Source of the DNA: Flammeovirga sp. SJP92
Lineage (GTDB): Bacteria > Bacteroidota > Bacteroidia > Cytophagales > Flammeovirgaceae
DNA: 64,000 bases
NCBI RefSeq assembly: GCF_001583495.1
Contig: NZ_LQAQ01000015.1
Span: 1-64,000 of the forward strand
Direction: 5' to 3'
Below the pieces are notes generated by a model. That model made no database searches. It was given only the letters and a program-made list of their open reading frames with translations, and had not been told where the DNA came from. A program made the translations under genes and the position numbers. Within the stretch, counting starts at the first letter, position 1, and the number at the start of each line of letters is the position of its first letter. Below are positions 8,390 to 17,382 of the stretch, in pieces.

Positions 8390-10623
8390 TACTTATTGAT
8401 CATTTTCACGTTTTCTAAACTGTATTGATCCGAGTTCGCTACCACCTTTTCTGTTTCATCAAATGTGCAGTCTTTGATGATCGAAATCGGCTCACCGTTT
8501 GTCAAGAATAATTTCAGTGGAGCACTCTTTTTCCAAAGGCAATCTTCTACCACCAAATGCTGTACTCCGTGGAAAGTCAGAGATGACATTTCCTTATTTC
8601 TTTTATCTTTTCCTACCTCTTCAAAAGTAGAATTCGTTACGCTAACATTTGGACCGAATGTACTTTCATCTGTTCCGCCTCTGTACACATCTGCAATTGT
8701 ATTTCCGATGTTTTTGAAGTTGGATTGATCGATGATGACGTACTCTGCATTGTACATCCCTAAGTCATCCACTTCCTTGTCCAATGCTAAAATTGCACCC
8801 GTTACATCTTCGAAATCTGTATTTTGGATCTGGATCGTATCCGCCATTGTAGAAGGATATATCTTTAAGAAATTGAAGGTATGGTTGATGTTCAAATTCT
8901 TTACAGTACAATCAATCGTTTTGAAAATGTAGTTGTCATTCATGGAGTATTTACTTGTACTCACAATAGCATTTCCTGATTGATCGGGAGCGTCTGAAGC
9001 ATCTATCAATAAGTTATTTAATTCTAGATCTCCACCGTTTTCTACTTGAATAGCGACTGTTTTTTCTGACTTTACGATTGCCTTTGCATCACTCTTGATT
9101 GTGATTGGATGTTTTACAAATAAGGTCTTTGTCATTATGTACTCCTGACCTCCTTTCAACTGTAATACATCTCCTGCACTTGACTTGTTGTACGCTTCAA
9201 TGATTGTATTAATTCCAGGTGTTACCTCAATTACCTTTCCTTCATTCAAGCCCAATTTATTTTGATCTTTTTGGTAATAAGTTGGCCCAACTTCTGCTTT
9301 CGTTACTGGCAATTTCACCTCTCCTTCAAAACCAATTTTCTTTAAGATCTTCTTTGATGGAACTTTCAAACCGTTTTCATTTTCAGTCAAAGCATACTCT
9401 ACTTTTTTGAATCCTTCTTCGGTTGGTGTATTTTCTTCTTGGTTGATGTAGTTTCCATTAAAACTGATGCCTGAAATGTCATCGTAAACCGTGAATAACT
9501 TCGGGTTGGTAGTTGTCATCAAGACGTTTTGATCAAAGTGAGAATCCACTGGAGTTGCTGATCTTTCGTCATCGCTACCTGCACACAACTGAATGTGATC
9601 ACTATCAATAATGATGTTGTTCGTGATATTAGCTCCTACCACTTGATTGTAGCGGTTCAAAGGTGAATTAGGTACTCCGTTCATCACGACTAATGCTCCT
9701 CTAAAACGGTATCCCGTTAATCCGCTTAGGTAGTTATTTTTTACCGTTTGATACTCGTTGATGACTCTAATTCCTCCTGTATTGTGTTTTCTATTTCCCA
9801 AGAAATAATTGTTCTCCACTAATGTTCTTTCTCCATGACGCATCGTCAACGTTCCTTTGCATTCATCAAAAACATTGTTCTGATAAGTGTTACCACATGA
9901 TTTGTTTGAGATGATTTCCAATTCTCCATCACATGCTTCAAAGTAGTTGTTACGAACAATCGAGTTAGAGTTTTTTCTAGAGTAATGGCTCGTTCCGATT
10001 CTTAAAGTCTCCCCACCATTTGAACCTAAGTTCTGTCTTTTACCGAAGTAATTGTACTCAATGATATGGTTGTTCTCTAAGCTTTCTTCACTGTTCAAAC
10101 GTACTGTAAAAGTCACCCCTTTGTTACGTTTATCGACTAATGCATTGTGGTCAAATGTGTTGTTCTTTCCATACATCTCCACCCACTTGTCTGCATCATA
10201 TCTTTCTGGATTACTGTAGCTTTCTACTACACACTGCGTCACTCTACAGTGGTAAGCCAATTCTTTACTGCTTGTTCTATAGCTAATTACTGCATTGGTA
10301 GGTGTATAGCCATTTCTGAAAGTAAGTCCTTCTACTTGTAGGTATTTTCCTGAAATACCGATGTAAGACTGTCCTTCTAAGTATACACTTCCGTTTGTTT
10401 CTGCTTTTAAAATAATAGGTTGTTGTTCGGTTCCTTCTCCTTTAAATTTGATTTCGGCATTTTTCCAAACGCCATTTTTCATTAGGATAATATCTCCTGC
10501 TTTTGCCGTTTTGATCGCTTCTTTTAGTGCTGTCACATCGTTGACTAGCTTCTGACCGTGAGAGACCAAAGAGATAAAAAGTAAGAGCGGTAAGAGTAGT
10601 TTTATTTTAGTTGAAGTATTCAT
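8389..10623 (-). CDS. Alginate lyase, polysaccharide lyase family 6 (two-domain, AlyGC-like)
   Basis: This 744-residue secreted enzyme has a Sec signal ending FISLVSHGQ, an N-terminal parallel beta-helix catalytic domain (to about 400) and a second beta-helix (about 450-740). The proposed catalytic residues are Lys241 in ISNKSCGN and Arg262 in TMRHGER, and the likely calcium ligands are Asn202, Glu234 and Glu236. The 21-residue Lys-Arg spacing is the same as Lys220-Arg241 of AlyGC, a known two-domain PL6 exolyase, and the calcium ligands are offset by the same amount. I use the ATG at 10623, since the longer frame begins at TTG. It is translationally coupled to the PL17 gene. Confidence 0.92.
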   Translation of the reverse strand: MNTSTKIKLLLPLLLFISLVSHGQKLVNDVTALKEAIKTAKAGDIILMKNGVWKNAEIKFKGEGTEQQPIILKAETNGSVYLEGQSYIGISGKYLQVEGLTFRNGYTPTNAVISYRTSSKELAYHCRVTQCVVESYSNPERYDADKWVEMYGKNNTFDHNALVDKRNKGVTFTVRLNSEESLENNHIIEYNYFGKRQNLGSNGGETLRIGTSHYSRKNSNSIVRNNYFEACDGELEIISNKSCGNTYQNNVFDECKGTLTMRHGERTLVENNYFLGNRKHNTGGIRVINEYQTVKNNYLSGLTGYRFRGALVVMNGVPNSPLNRYNQVVGANITNNIIIDSDHIQLCAGSDDERSATPVDSHFDQNVLMTTTNPKLFTVYDDISGISFNGNYINQEENTPTEEGFKKVEYALTENENGLKVPSKKILKKIGFEGEVKLPVTKAEVGPTYYQKDQNKLGLNEGKVIEVTPGINTIIEAYNKSSAGDVLQLKGGQEYIMTKTLFVKHPITIKSDAKAIVKSEKTVAIQVENGGDLELNNLLIDASDAPDQSGNAIVSTSKYSMNDNYIFKTIDCTVKNLNINHTFNFLKIYPSTMADTIQIQNTDFEDVTGAILALDKEVDDLGMYNAEYVIIDQSNFKNIGNTIADVYRGGTDESTFGPNVSVTNSTFEEVGKDKRNKEMSSLTFHGVQHLVVEDCLWKKSAPLKLFLTNGEPISIIKDCTFDETEKVVANSDQYSLENVKMINK

Positions 10624-10639
10624 TATCAATTCATTTATG

Positions 10640-10800
10640 CTTCTTTGAATGATTTGAGAGGTACCATCCAGTTGATACTGGATGGTGTTGTCTGTTCATG
10701 TTCTGCCCGTTGGAAACCGGTGTTCACGATTTCCTATGGTAATTTGAGCAACCGTTGGTTACTCGTGGTACTGCGGGCAAACACATAGGTTTGCCCCTAC
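10640..10800. repeat. REP-like palindromic cluster between PL6 and the PKD lipoprotein gene
   Basis: This GC-richer spacer contains three hairpins. They are CCATCCAGT/ACTGGATGG (about 10668-10689), an imperfect GAGTAACC/GGTTGCTC stem (about 10746-10764), and GGGCAAAC/GTTTGCCC (about 10775-10796). The last belongs to the GTAGGGGCAAACC...GGTTTGCCC-type repeats known between genes in many bacteria. The element starts exactly at the TAG stop of the lipoprotein gene and supplies that stop codon. Confidence 0.6.
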
Positions 10801-11558
10801 TGTACTTTTTTGATTTCTACCAAATCAAATCTTGCCTCTGTTCCTTCAAAAGTCAGGTTGAAGCGTAATTGCGAGGTGTTATTGGCGGTCTCTACAATGT
10901 AACTTTTATAAACATACTCTGATGAGTTGCTTGTCAATGGAATAGATTCATCTACAAACTTAATTCCGTTGTCAGGGTCTTCCATCAGTAACTTTCCTGC
11001 ACTTGAACCACTTGTCTTGCTCACATAATGGAAACTCACATTGTAAGTCACTCCACCTGTTACGGCAATGGTTTGATCTAGGTACTGAGAATCATTACCA
11101 AGCTTAGCACCTGTAGACTCATCTGGTGGAGTTGGTGATCCAGAACCTGAGAAGCTACCCCAAACGCTTCTGTCTGAACATTCGAAACTTTTACATTGGA
11201 ACTCTGGAATTAACTCATCTACAATCTCTACTGTGATCGTAGTATCAGAAGTCAGATCATTGCCGTCTTTTGCTACCAACTTCACTGTATAAGAACCTTC
11301 TCCTGGGTAGATGTGAATTGGGTCTCTATCATCAGAAGTAGATCCATCACCAAAGTCCCATTCGAAAACACCTGCTGAGATTGAGTTGTTTGTAAATAGA
11401 ATTTCTTTGAAACTTTCTGTACTTGATTTGTAAGAAAAGTCAGCAGATGGTGGTGTTAAATCCTCAATTGAACCCACACCTGGCAACTCTTCAGTACAAG
11501 CAAATAATGCTGCACTTAAAGCTCCTGCCAATCCTATATATTTTAAAAATAATTTCAT
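10797..11558 (-). CDS. PKD-domain surface lipoprotein of the alginate locus (SusE/F-like position)
   Basis: This 253-residue protein has a lipoprotein signal (ALFACTEE, Cys21), a PKD domain at about residues 38-112 (FEWDFGDGSTS, YPGEGSYTVKLVAKDG), and a C-terminal beta-sandwich at about 120-253 that resembles galactose-binding/CBM folds. It lies after SusCD and before the lyases, the position of surface glycan-binding proteins that help capture alginate. Alginate loci of marine flavobacteria such as Zobellia have a PKD protein in the same place. No catalytic motif is visible. The stop codon is provided by the first bases of the adjacent REP-like element. Confidence 0.85.
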   Translation of the reverse strand: MKLFLKYIGLAGALSAALFACTEELPGVGSIEDLTPPSADFSYKSSTESFKEILFTNNSISAGVFEWDFGDGSTSDDRDPIHIYPGEGSYTVKLVAKDGNDLTSDTTITVEIVDELIPEFQCKSFECSDRSVWGSFSGSGSPTPPDESTGAKLGNDSQYLDQTIAVTGGVTYNVSFHYVSKTSGSSAGKLLMEDPDNGIKFVDESIPLTSNSSEYVYKSYIVETANNTSQLRFNLTFEGTEARFDLVEIKKVQ

Positions 11559-11592
11559 GATTTGCTTATTGAATTGTTCTTCAAAAAATTTA

Positions 11593-11661
11593 AGAGTAGG
11601 TTGGGAATGTTAAACTCACGTGCGTTTCCCTTATTTAATGATCATTCCCAACTCTACTTTT
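11593..11661 (-). terminator. Intercistronic stem-loop between susD and the PKD gene (attenuator or processing hairpin)
   Basis: AGAGTAGGTTGGGAATG (11593-11609) pairs with CATTCCCAACTCTACT (11643-11658), giving about 16 pairs with one bulge around a 33-nt loop. On the transcribed minus strand a six-T run follows about eight bases after the stem. It could partly terminate or stabilise the susCD portion so that SusCD is made in excess over downstream lyases. The structure is seen; the role is inferred. Confidence 0.5.
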
Positions 11662-11668
11662 AATGGAA

Positions 11669-13036
11669 TTAATAGCCAGGATTCTGTTTTAATACTCCGT
11701 AGCTTGTATCTATTTCTCTTTGAGGAATAGGAAGTAATAATTTGGTTCCATTGAATGTAAAACCGTTGGCTGATGCAAAAGCACCCATTACTTCTTCTGC
11801 CACTCCAAATCTTACCAAGTCATAAAGTCTGTGGTTTTCGAAGCCCAATTCAATTCTTCTTTCCAATAATAAAGCTTGCTTCGTCAATGCACTTCCAGCA
11901 TCCAATGTAGGCATTCCTGCTCTTGCTCTTACCATATTGTAAGCATCCACAGCACCTGCATCAGTTGTAGTTTCAGCACCTGCTAAAATAGCTTCAGAGT
12001 ACATCAAGTAAACATCTGCCATTCTTAAAACAATCCAATCATTACCACAAAGTCTGTTGTCTGCTGAAGAAGTAATAAACTTACCGTTTTCCTTTACATC
12101 TTCAGGATTGTAGAGTACTGCTGTTCTTAGTGTGTCATCAGCATGTACATAGGATTTAAAATCATCTGTTACATAATTCAAACCACTGTTTCTCCCCAAT
12201 TTTGTAAACTCATAAGAGAAATCTTGAGATTCTTCAGCATTGTCATTGATAAACTGTATTGCAAAGATGATTTCAGAGTTTAACTCACTATAGAATACAT
12301 CTGAATAGTTCTCCACAAGGCTGTAATTACCATTACTTATTACTGTTTCTAAAAGTGTTTTAGCACCAGCATAATCCCCAGTAGTTAACTTCACTTTCGC
12401 CAATAATGCCTGTGCTGCTACTTTCGTGGCTCTACCCTCCTGAATATCATCTCTTGCAGGAAGGCCTTCAATAGCCTCTGTCAAATCCTGTACAATTTGT
12501 TGGTAAACTGTATTTTTTGCAATTCTCTCTGTTGTCTCCAAATCACCCGGTACTACCACTTTAGTCACCAAAGGCACATCTCCAAAACCTCTTGCAAGAT
12601 TGAAATACATCAATGCTCTCACAAATTTGGCTTCACTTTCAAAAATTTCCTTTTTAGACTCATCCGTCACCACTTCCAAAGAAGCTAATACTTTATTGGC
12701 TCTGAAAACTACATTGTAACAGTCTGTCCAATACGATGATAATGTACCGTTGGTAGGTGAAACATTCATGTGCTCGAACTGTGCCCATTCTCCTTCACTG
12801 TTTTTCGATTTTGAATTATCAGAACGCATTTCTGTCAATGCAAACTCTCTTAAAACTGTATTTTGAAGGCCATCATACATTGCATAAGTTGCTGCTTCAA
12901 CTTCCTGTGTATTTTGGTAGAATCCATTATCACCAATCGCGGAGATAGGTTTTAGATCCAATTGGCTCTCACAAGATGTCAATGTCGCCGCACCTAACAT
13001 CAAAGCTGAGATAATATTTAGATATTTCTTTTTCAT
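11669..13036 (-). CDS. SusD-like glycan-binding lipoprotein (alginate)
   Basis: This 455-residue outer-membrane lipoprotein has the signal ATLTSCESQLDLKP (Cys22). It is the lid partner of the adjacent SusC transporter and binds alginate oligosaccharides at the cell surface. The SusD/RagB fold is indicated by the N-terminal SusD-like stretch, the TPR-like FVRALMYFNLARGFGDVPL segment, the RMADVYLMYSEAI segment and the C-terminal ending LLLPIPQREIDTSYGVLKQNPGY. It starts five bases after the SusC stop, so the two are co-translated. Confidence 0.93.
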   Translation of the reverse strand: MKKKYLNIISALMLGAATLTSCESQLDLKPISAIGDNGFYQNTQEVEAATYAMYDGLQNTVLREFALTEMRSDNSKSKNSEGEWAQFEHMNVSPTNGTLSSYWTDCYNVVFRANKVLASLEVVTDESKKEIFESEAKFVRALMYFNLARGFGDVPLVTKVVVPGDLETTERIAKNTVYQQIVQDLTEAIEGLPARDDIQEGRATKVAAQALLAKVKLTTGDYAGAKTLLETVISNGNYSLVENYSDVFYSELNSEIIFAIQFINDNAEESQDFSYEFTKLGRNSGLNYVTDDFKSYVHADDTLRTAVLYNPEDVKENGKFITSSADNRLCGNDWIVLRMADVYLMYSEAILAGAETTTDAGAVDAYNMVRARAGMPTLDAGSALTKQALLLERRIELGFENHRLYDLVRFGVAEEVMGAFASANGFTFNGTKLLLPIPQREIDTSYGVLKQNPGY

Positions 13037-13041
13037 GTTTC

Positions 13042-16000
13042 TTAGAATGATAAGTTAACGCCTGCTGAGAATGTTCTATGAATCGGTGCCGCACCTCTTT
13101 GGTAACCGTAAGTCAATGGAGAATCTAGCCCTTGGTTGATACCCTCTGGGTTATAACCTCTGTAATCGTTACCCATGATATACAATAAGTTTTGAGCTGC
13201 TACATAAACTCTCATCTTGTTGATACCAACTTTGTTGATTGCACTTGTTGGAAGTGTATAACCAATGTTCAGGTTACGTAATGAAATGTAAGAAGCGTCC
13301 ATTACAATATCATCTGTAAAGATTCTTTGCACTACTTTGTCCGCATCTGGGAAGAAGTTTGGATCTTCTTCATCTGTAATATAATCTTGGTTTGAACTGA
13401 ACTGATTATTTACGTATTGAGGATCCATATTTCTAACTTTTGCACCGTGAGATCCTTGGAACATAAAGCTTAAATCAAAATTCTTATAATTGATGGTGTT
13501 TGTAATTGACCAGATCATTTTTGGATAAGGAGAACCTAAAATCGTTCTATCATCCGGATCAATAATTCCATCACCATTCAAGTCTTTCACGTAGATATCC
13601 TGTGATTCACCATTGATAGGGAAGAATGGGTTTTTGATGTAGTTTAATGGAATCTCTTTCTCTACTACATAACCATAGAAAGAGGATACAGGATGACCTT
13701 CTTTAGCAATCCACTCTGCAGGTCTTTTTGAATCTACGATTGAGATCAGACCATCAGCTCCTGCCATGCTCACCAACTTATTTTCATTTAAAGATAAGTT
13801 ACCAGTAGTTGACCATTTGAATCCACCTTTATCTAAATTGGTTGTTCTTACCTCAATCTCAATACCTTTATTCTCCACTTCTCCTAGGTTTACAATAGCA
13901 TCACTAAATCCAGTAGCTGAAGGAATTGGTCTGTTCAACAATAAATCCTGGCTATTTTTCTTATAGAAATCAATACTGAAACCGAAACGGTCTTGTAAGA
14001 ATCCTACATCAATACCTGGGTTGATCTCAATTGATTTCTCCCATCTTAATTGTGGATTTGATAATGTAGACTGATTAAATCCTGTATAAATATTTCCATC
14101 AAATACAGCACCCACTGGCTCTACTAAACCGATTGAAGGATAACGGCCGATAATTCTATCATCACCATCATTACCCGTGACACCATAACTTGCTCTTATT
14201 TTCAGGTTACTAATAATATCACTGTCTTTCAAGAAGTTCTCTTGTGAAATTCTCCAACCTACAGAAGCGGCTGGGAACACACCATATTTATAATCTTGAC
14301 CAAACTTTGAACTACCGTCTGTTCTGAAACTTAATGAAACTAAGTATTTGTCGTCGTATGCATAGTTCAAACGTCCTAAATAAGATACTAATGATTTTTG
14401 ATCAGCGTAAGTAGAGGCACCTGTTACATTGTTTGCTGGAATAGTTTTGATGTAATCAAAGTTATAACCATTCGCCTCAATTGAGCTGTAATTTCTGTCC
14501 CAGAATTCGAAAGCAAAACCAACAACTGCATTTAATGAGTGCTTATTACCAAATTTCTTATTGTAAGATAATGTATGCTCTGTTACGATATGAAATTGAT
14601 TATCCGTATTATCAAAAGCTGAAGTACCATTTGCCTCATTTCTACTTGCTTTAATTCCTGTAAAACGGTGGTTTCTTGTATTTTTGTAATCTCCACCCAC
14701 TGAAGACCTAAAGTTCAATCCATCCGTAATTTTATATTTCAAGTAGATATTTGTGAAAAGTTTCGTTTGGTACTTTCTATATTCTCTCTCTAAAATCTTT
14801 GCAATTGGAGAAGCGTTGGATGTTGTACTGATGTCTGTTCCACCTGATTCAACTGGCATTCCAGCATCTAAATCATAATCATCAAACATTCTTTCCATTG
14901 TGTAATCGCCAATTTGAGTATCTGCCCAACGTCCGCTTTCACGCTCACGGTTGATATACTGCTCATTATTTTCATCCACATATTGTGGTAACCAAGGCGA
15001 CTGACGAAGTGCATCATGTACGCCAATTGGGAATCTTCTTTGATTGCTGTAAGAAGGATTCAACATTAAGCCAAATGATAAACGCTTATTAACCTTAGTG
15101 TCTACACTCAAACGGAAGTTGATTCTTTCATAACTGTCCGTCAATAACACGCCTTCATCTTTCAAGTAGTTACCCGAAGCCGAGTATTTTGTCTTTTCTG
15201 ATCCACCTCTTGCTGAAAGAGAGTGACTTTGGATTGTACCTCCATCCATGATTACATCTTGCCAATCTGTCTCAGTTCCCAACTCATTGATATATCTCAT
15301 TTTATCCGTTAACTCTCCCTCATTGTTCTCTCTCACAAAAGCATTCCACTCTCCAACTGTTTTCAATACATCATTTCCTGGTACTTGCTTCACACCGAAG
15401 AAACCATTGTAATTGAATGACGCACTTCCTTCTTTACCCTTCTTATTGGTAATCAAAATAACACCGTTTGAACCTCTTGAACCATAAATTGCTGCTGAAG
15501 ATGCATCCTTCAAAATTTCAATCGATTCTACATCGTTCATATCCAACGTACTCATATAATCCTGATCCACAACTACTCCATCTACTACAATCAATGGATT
15601 AGGGAAGGAAGTAATTGATCCAACACCACGAACACGGATTGTTGGAGCTTCACCTGCTGTTGGATTAGTCATTTGGATATTCACACCTGACACTTGGCCT
15701 GCTAATGCATCATCTAAACGTGCGGCAGGAATTTCATCCATTTTATCACTTGTTACTTTCGAAACGGCACCTGTTAAATGTGATTTCTGAACAGCACCAT
15801 AACCCACTACCACAATCTCATCCAGTTGACTTGCCTCCTCTGCTAATCGGATATTCAATTCTGTCTGAGAAGTAATCGTAACGCTTTGCGGTTTGTGTCC
15901 AATAAAAGAATAGGTAATTACGTCAGATGTTTTGACCATTAATTTATACATACCATCAAAGTCCGTAATTGTACCTTTAGTGGATTCATTACCATTGATC

Positions 16001-16146
16001 ACAATTGTCACCCCTGGCAAAGGCATTCCTTCCTGGTCAACAACCTGACCTTTGAGCATGTAAGCCTCCTGTGCATAAGTTTCTGAAGTGCATAAAAAAG
16101 CCATCAGACTTATTACAGATAGTAATATTCTAGATAAGTAATTCAT
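13042..16146 (-). CDS. SusC-like TonB-dependent transporter (alginate oligosaccharides)
   Basis: This 1034-residue outer-membrane receptor imports alginate oligosaccharides with its SusD partner, powered by TonB. It has a Sec signal (ending SETYAQ), a CarboxypepD_reg-like domain (about 28-110), the SusC signature LDEIVVVGYG, a plug domain with SSAAIYGSRGSNGVILI (about 210-230), and a 22-strand barrel that ends in Phe (GVNLSF). It is the first structural gene of the locus and is preceded by a 300-base leader with strong secondary structure and a possible antisense RNA. Confidence 0.94.
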   Translation of the reverse strand: MNYLSRILLSVISLMAFLCTSETYAQEAYMLKGQVVDQEGMPLPGVTIVINGNESTKGTITDFDGMYKLMVKTSDVITYSFIGHKPQSVTITSQTELNIRLAEEASQLDEIVVVGYGAVQKSHLTGAVSKVTSDKMDEIPAARLDDALAGQVSGVNIQMTNPTAGEAPTIRVRGVGSITSFPNPLIVVDGVVVDQDYMSTLDMNDVESIEILKDASSAAIYGSRGSNGVILITNKKGKEGSASFNYNGFFGVKQVPGNDVLKTVGEWNAFVRENNEGELTDKMRYINELGTETDWQDVIMDGGTIQSHSLSARGGSEKTKYSASGNYLKDEGVLLTDSYERINFRLSVDTKVNKRLSFGLMLNPSYSNQRRFPIGVHDALRQSPWLPQYVDENNEQYINRERESGRWADTQIGDYTMERMFDDYDLDAGMPVESGGTDISTTSNASPIAKILEREYRKYQTKLFTNIYLKYKITDGLNFRSSVGGDYKNTRNHRFTGIKASRNEANGTSAFDNTDNQFHIVTEHTLSYNKKFGNKHSLNAVVGFAFEFWDRNYSSIEANGYNFDYIKTIPANNVTGASTYADQKSLVSYLGRLNYAYDDKYLVSLSFRTDGSSKFGQDYKYGVFPAASVGWRISQENFLKDSDIISNLKIRASYGVTGNDGDDRIIGRYPSIGLVEPVGAVFDGNIYTGFNQSTLSNPQLRWEKSIEINPGIDVGFLQDRFGFSIDFYKKNSQDLLLNRPIPSATGFSDAIVNLGEVENKGIEIEVRTTNLDKGGFKWSTTGNLSLNENKLVSMAGADGLISIVDSKRPAEWIAKEGHPVSSFYGYVVEKEIPLNYIKNPFFPINGESQDIYVKDLNGDGIIDPDDRTILGSPYPKMIWSITNTINYKNFDLSFMFQGSHGAKVRNMDPQYVNNQFSSNQDYITDEEDPNFFPDADKVVQRIFTDDIVMDASYISLRNLNIGYTLPTSAINKVGINKMRVYVAAQNLLYIMGNDYRGYNPEGINQGLDSPLTYGYQRGAAPIHRTFSAGVNLSF

Positions 16147-16289
16147 TTTATTTCATTAAGAGAGATAGCGATAGATTTTAATATCACAATTACAACTAAC
16201 GGATAGTTATAAATGTATTTAATCATCTATTAGCTTAAAATTTTAATAATTAGTTAGGATGCAGGTTGTGTTGTAGGTTAGATAAAAAA

Positions 16290-16321
16290 TTTGTGTTTAC
16301 TTAATTGAAATATTATCTTTG
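16290..16321 (+). promoter_or_regulatory. Bacteroidota-type promoter on the plus strand inside the susC leader
   Basis: TTTG at 16290-16293 and TATCTTTG at 16314-16321 are separated by 20 bp, an exact match to the TTTG/TAnnTTTG consensus used by the primary Bacteroidota sigma factor. It points away from susC, with no protein gene downstream on that strand for more than 1.2 kb. A terminator hairpin lies about 65-100 bases downstream. Confidence 0.5.
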
Positions 16322-16326
16322 AACCT

Positions 16327-16425
16327 TAAGATATTTCTAATGCGGATGATTTTGCCGATGACCCTGCTTTTGAAAATCTTAACCTGCATGGATTAACATT
16401 TTCCACATTGTTAATCCATTTTTTT
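16327..16425 (+). ncRNA. Candidate ~98-nt small RNA antisense to the alginate susC leader
   Basis: The predicted start, about 5-7 bases after the TATCTTTG box, falls at the foot of a stem: TTAAGAT (16326-16332) and TTTC (16334-16337) pair with GAAA (16372-16375) and ATCTTAA (16376-16382), with one bulged A. Next comes a perfect 11-bp hairpin, ATGGATTAACA (16388-16398) with TGTTAATCCAT (16409-16419), then seven T, a classic intrinsic terminator. The sequence AACCTGCAT (16381-16389) is the exact reverse complement of 16259-16267, nearer susC. Antisense sRNAs beside susC homologues are known in Bacteroides. This one is predicted from sequence only, and the stems could instead belong to the susC leader. 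Confidence 0.42.
16388..16425 (+). terminator. Intrinsic terminator with no protein gene upstream on its strand
   Basis: An 11-bp perfect stem with a 10-nt loop is followed by T7 on the plus strand. Both flanking genes are on the minus strand, where no T-run follows the stem. It therefore cannot be explained as the regulator's terminator and supports a plus-strand transcript. Confidence 0.6.
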
Positions 16426-16453
16426 GTGTCCTTGTTTATATCATAGGCATTTT

Positions 16454-17158
16454 CTAAAGTTTAGTGTCAAGAATTTCCTTTAAGTGATTATACATTGCCA
16501 ATTCCGCCTTTTCAGGTTCTCGGTTAGAAATATGTTCTAGGATTTCATAATGTTCTTCCAAAGCTTTTGAAGGTTTAGTACCAGTACAGATGTCATTTTC
16601 TTTAAAGAAAGTGATGATATCTGGAGCTACAATCAACATCAAAGATTTCAATACGTTGTTTTTACTCGCTTCAGCAATTTTTAAATGAAACATTAAATCA
16701 TGTTCCACTGTATCTTTACCTTCTTTTACGGCCGTCTCATAAGCCGCTAATGCACTTGAAATAGAAACGATATCTTTTTCATCTCGTCGCATTGCTGCAA
16801 AACGAGCTGTATTTTGCTCCAAAATAACCCTTGTCTCTACCAATGAATTAAAATCATTGCCTTCAAGATCAAGAACATCTGTGATTAATCCTTCTAAAGC
16901 AGTAATTCCAAATCCCGCCACCACAGTTCCACTCTGTGGCAACGTTTTTAGAATACCATAAAATTCTAACTTTCTAATGGCATCACGAACATGTGTACGC
17001 CCAATTCCAAAATGCTCGCTCAATTTTCTTTCAGATGGCAATTTGTCACCTGGCTTCAATTGACCTGAAGAAATTAATGTCTTTATCTGCTTGATGATTT
17101 TATCAACAGGCTTTTCAATTTGAATTTTCTTGAATGTGTTAAATACTGTCTGCTCCAT
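16454..17158 (-). CDS. GntR-family transcriptional regulator, FadR/FCD subfamily, of the alginate locus
   Basis: This 234-residue regulator has an N-terminal winged helix (about 14-82) with LKPGDKLPSERKLSEHFGIGRTHVRDAIRKLE split over recognition and support helices, and a C-terminal FCD effector domain (about 95-230) with a His/Asp pattern (HDLMFHLKIAEAS) typical of metal-dependent ligand binding. FCD regulators of uronate pathways usually bind KDG-like intermediates or related acids. It sits at the head of the alginate operon, as AusR-type regulators do in Zobellia. Two palindromes TGGTnGACCA lie upstream, one 20 bp from its start, which suggests autoregulation. The actual ligand is unknown. 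Confidence 0.9.
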   Translation of the reverse strand: MEQTVFNTFKKIQIEKPVDKIIKQIKTLISSGQLKPGDKLPSERKLSEHFGIGRTHVRDAIRKLEFYGILKTLPQSGTVVAGFGITALEGLITDVLDLEGNDFNSLVETRVILEQNTARFAAMRRDEKDIVSISSALAAYETAVKEGKDTVEHDLMFHLKIAEASKNNVLKSLMLIVAPDIITFFKENDICTGTKPSKALEEHYEILEHISNREPEKAELAMYNHLKEILDTKL

Positions 17159-17173
17159 TTTTTATTTCCTTAT

Positions 17174-17193
17174 AAACTGGTAGACCAATTTAC
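17174..17193. promoter_or_regulatory. Operator palindrome for the FCD regulator (proximal)
   Basis: TGGTAGACCA (17178-17187) sits in the context AAACTGGTAGACCAATTTA and fits the FadR/FCD operator pattern of TGGT and ACCA half-sites. It lies about 20 bp upstream of the regulator ATG, where binding would repress transcription. An almost identical copy occurs at 17409-17428. Confidence 0.6.
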
Positions 17194-17382
17194 AAACATT
17201 TAATTTTCACTTCCAAATCAAAAGACAATTTTATGTCAAAAATCATCAAAATCAGCCTTAAAACACTTATTCCTTATATTTTAGCGGGCTTTTATAGACA
17301 ATGATCAAAGAGTGCTATAATAGTTCGTTTTTCTACCTAAATTAATTTTTTTTAATAATTCATTTCTTTTTATGCCTTGTTT

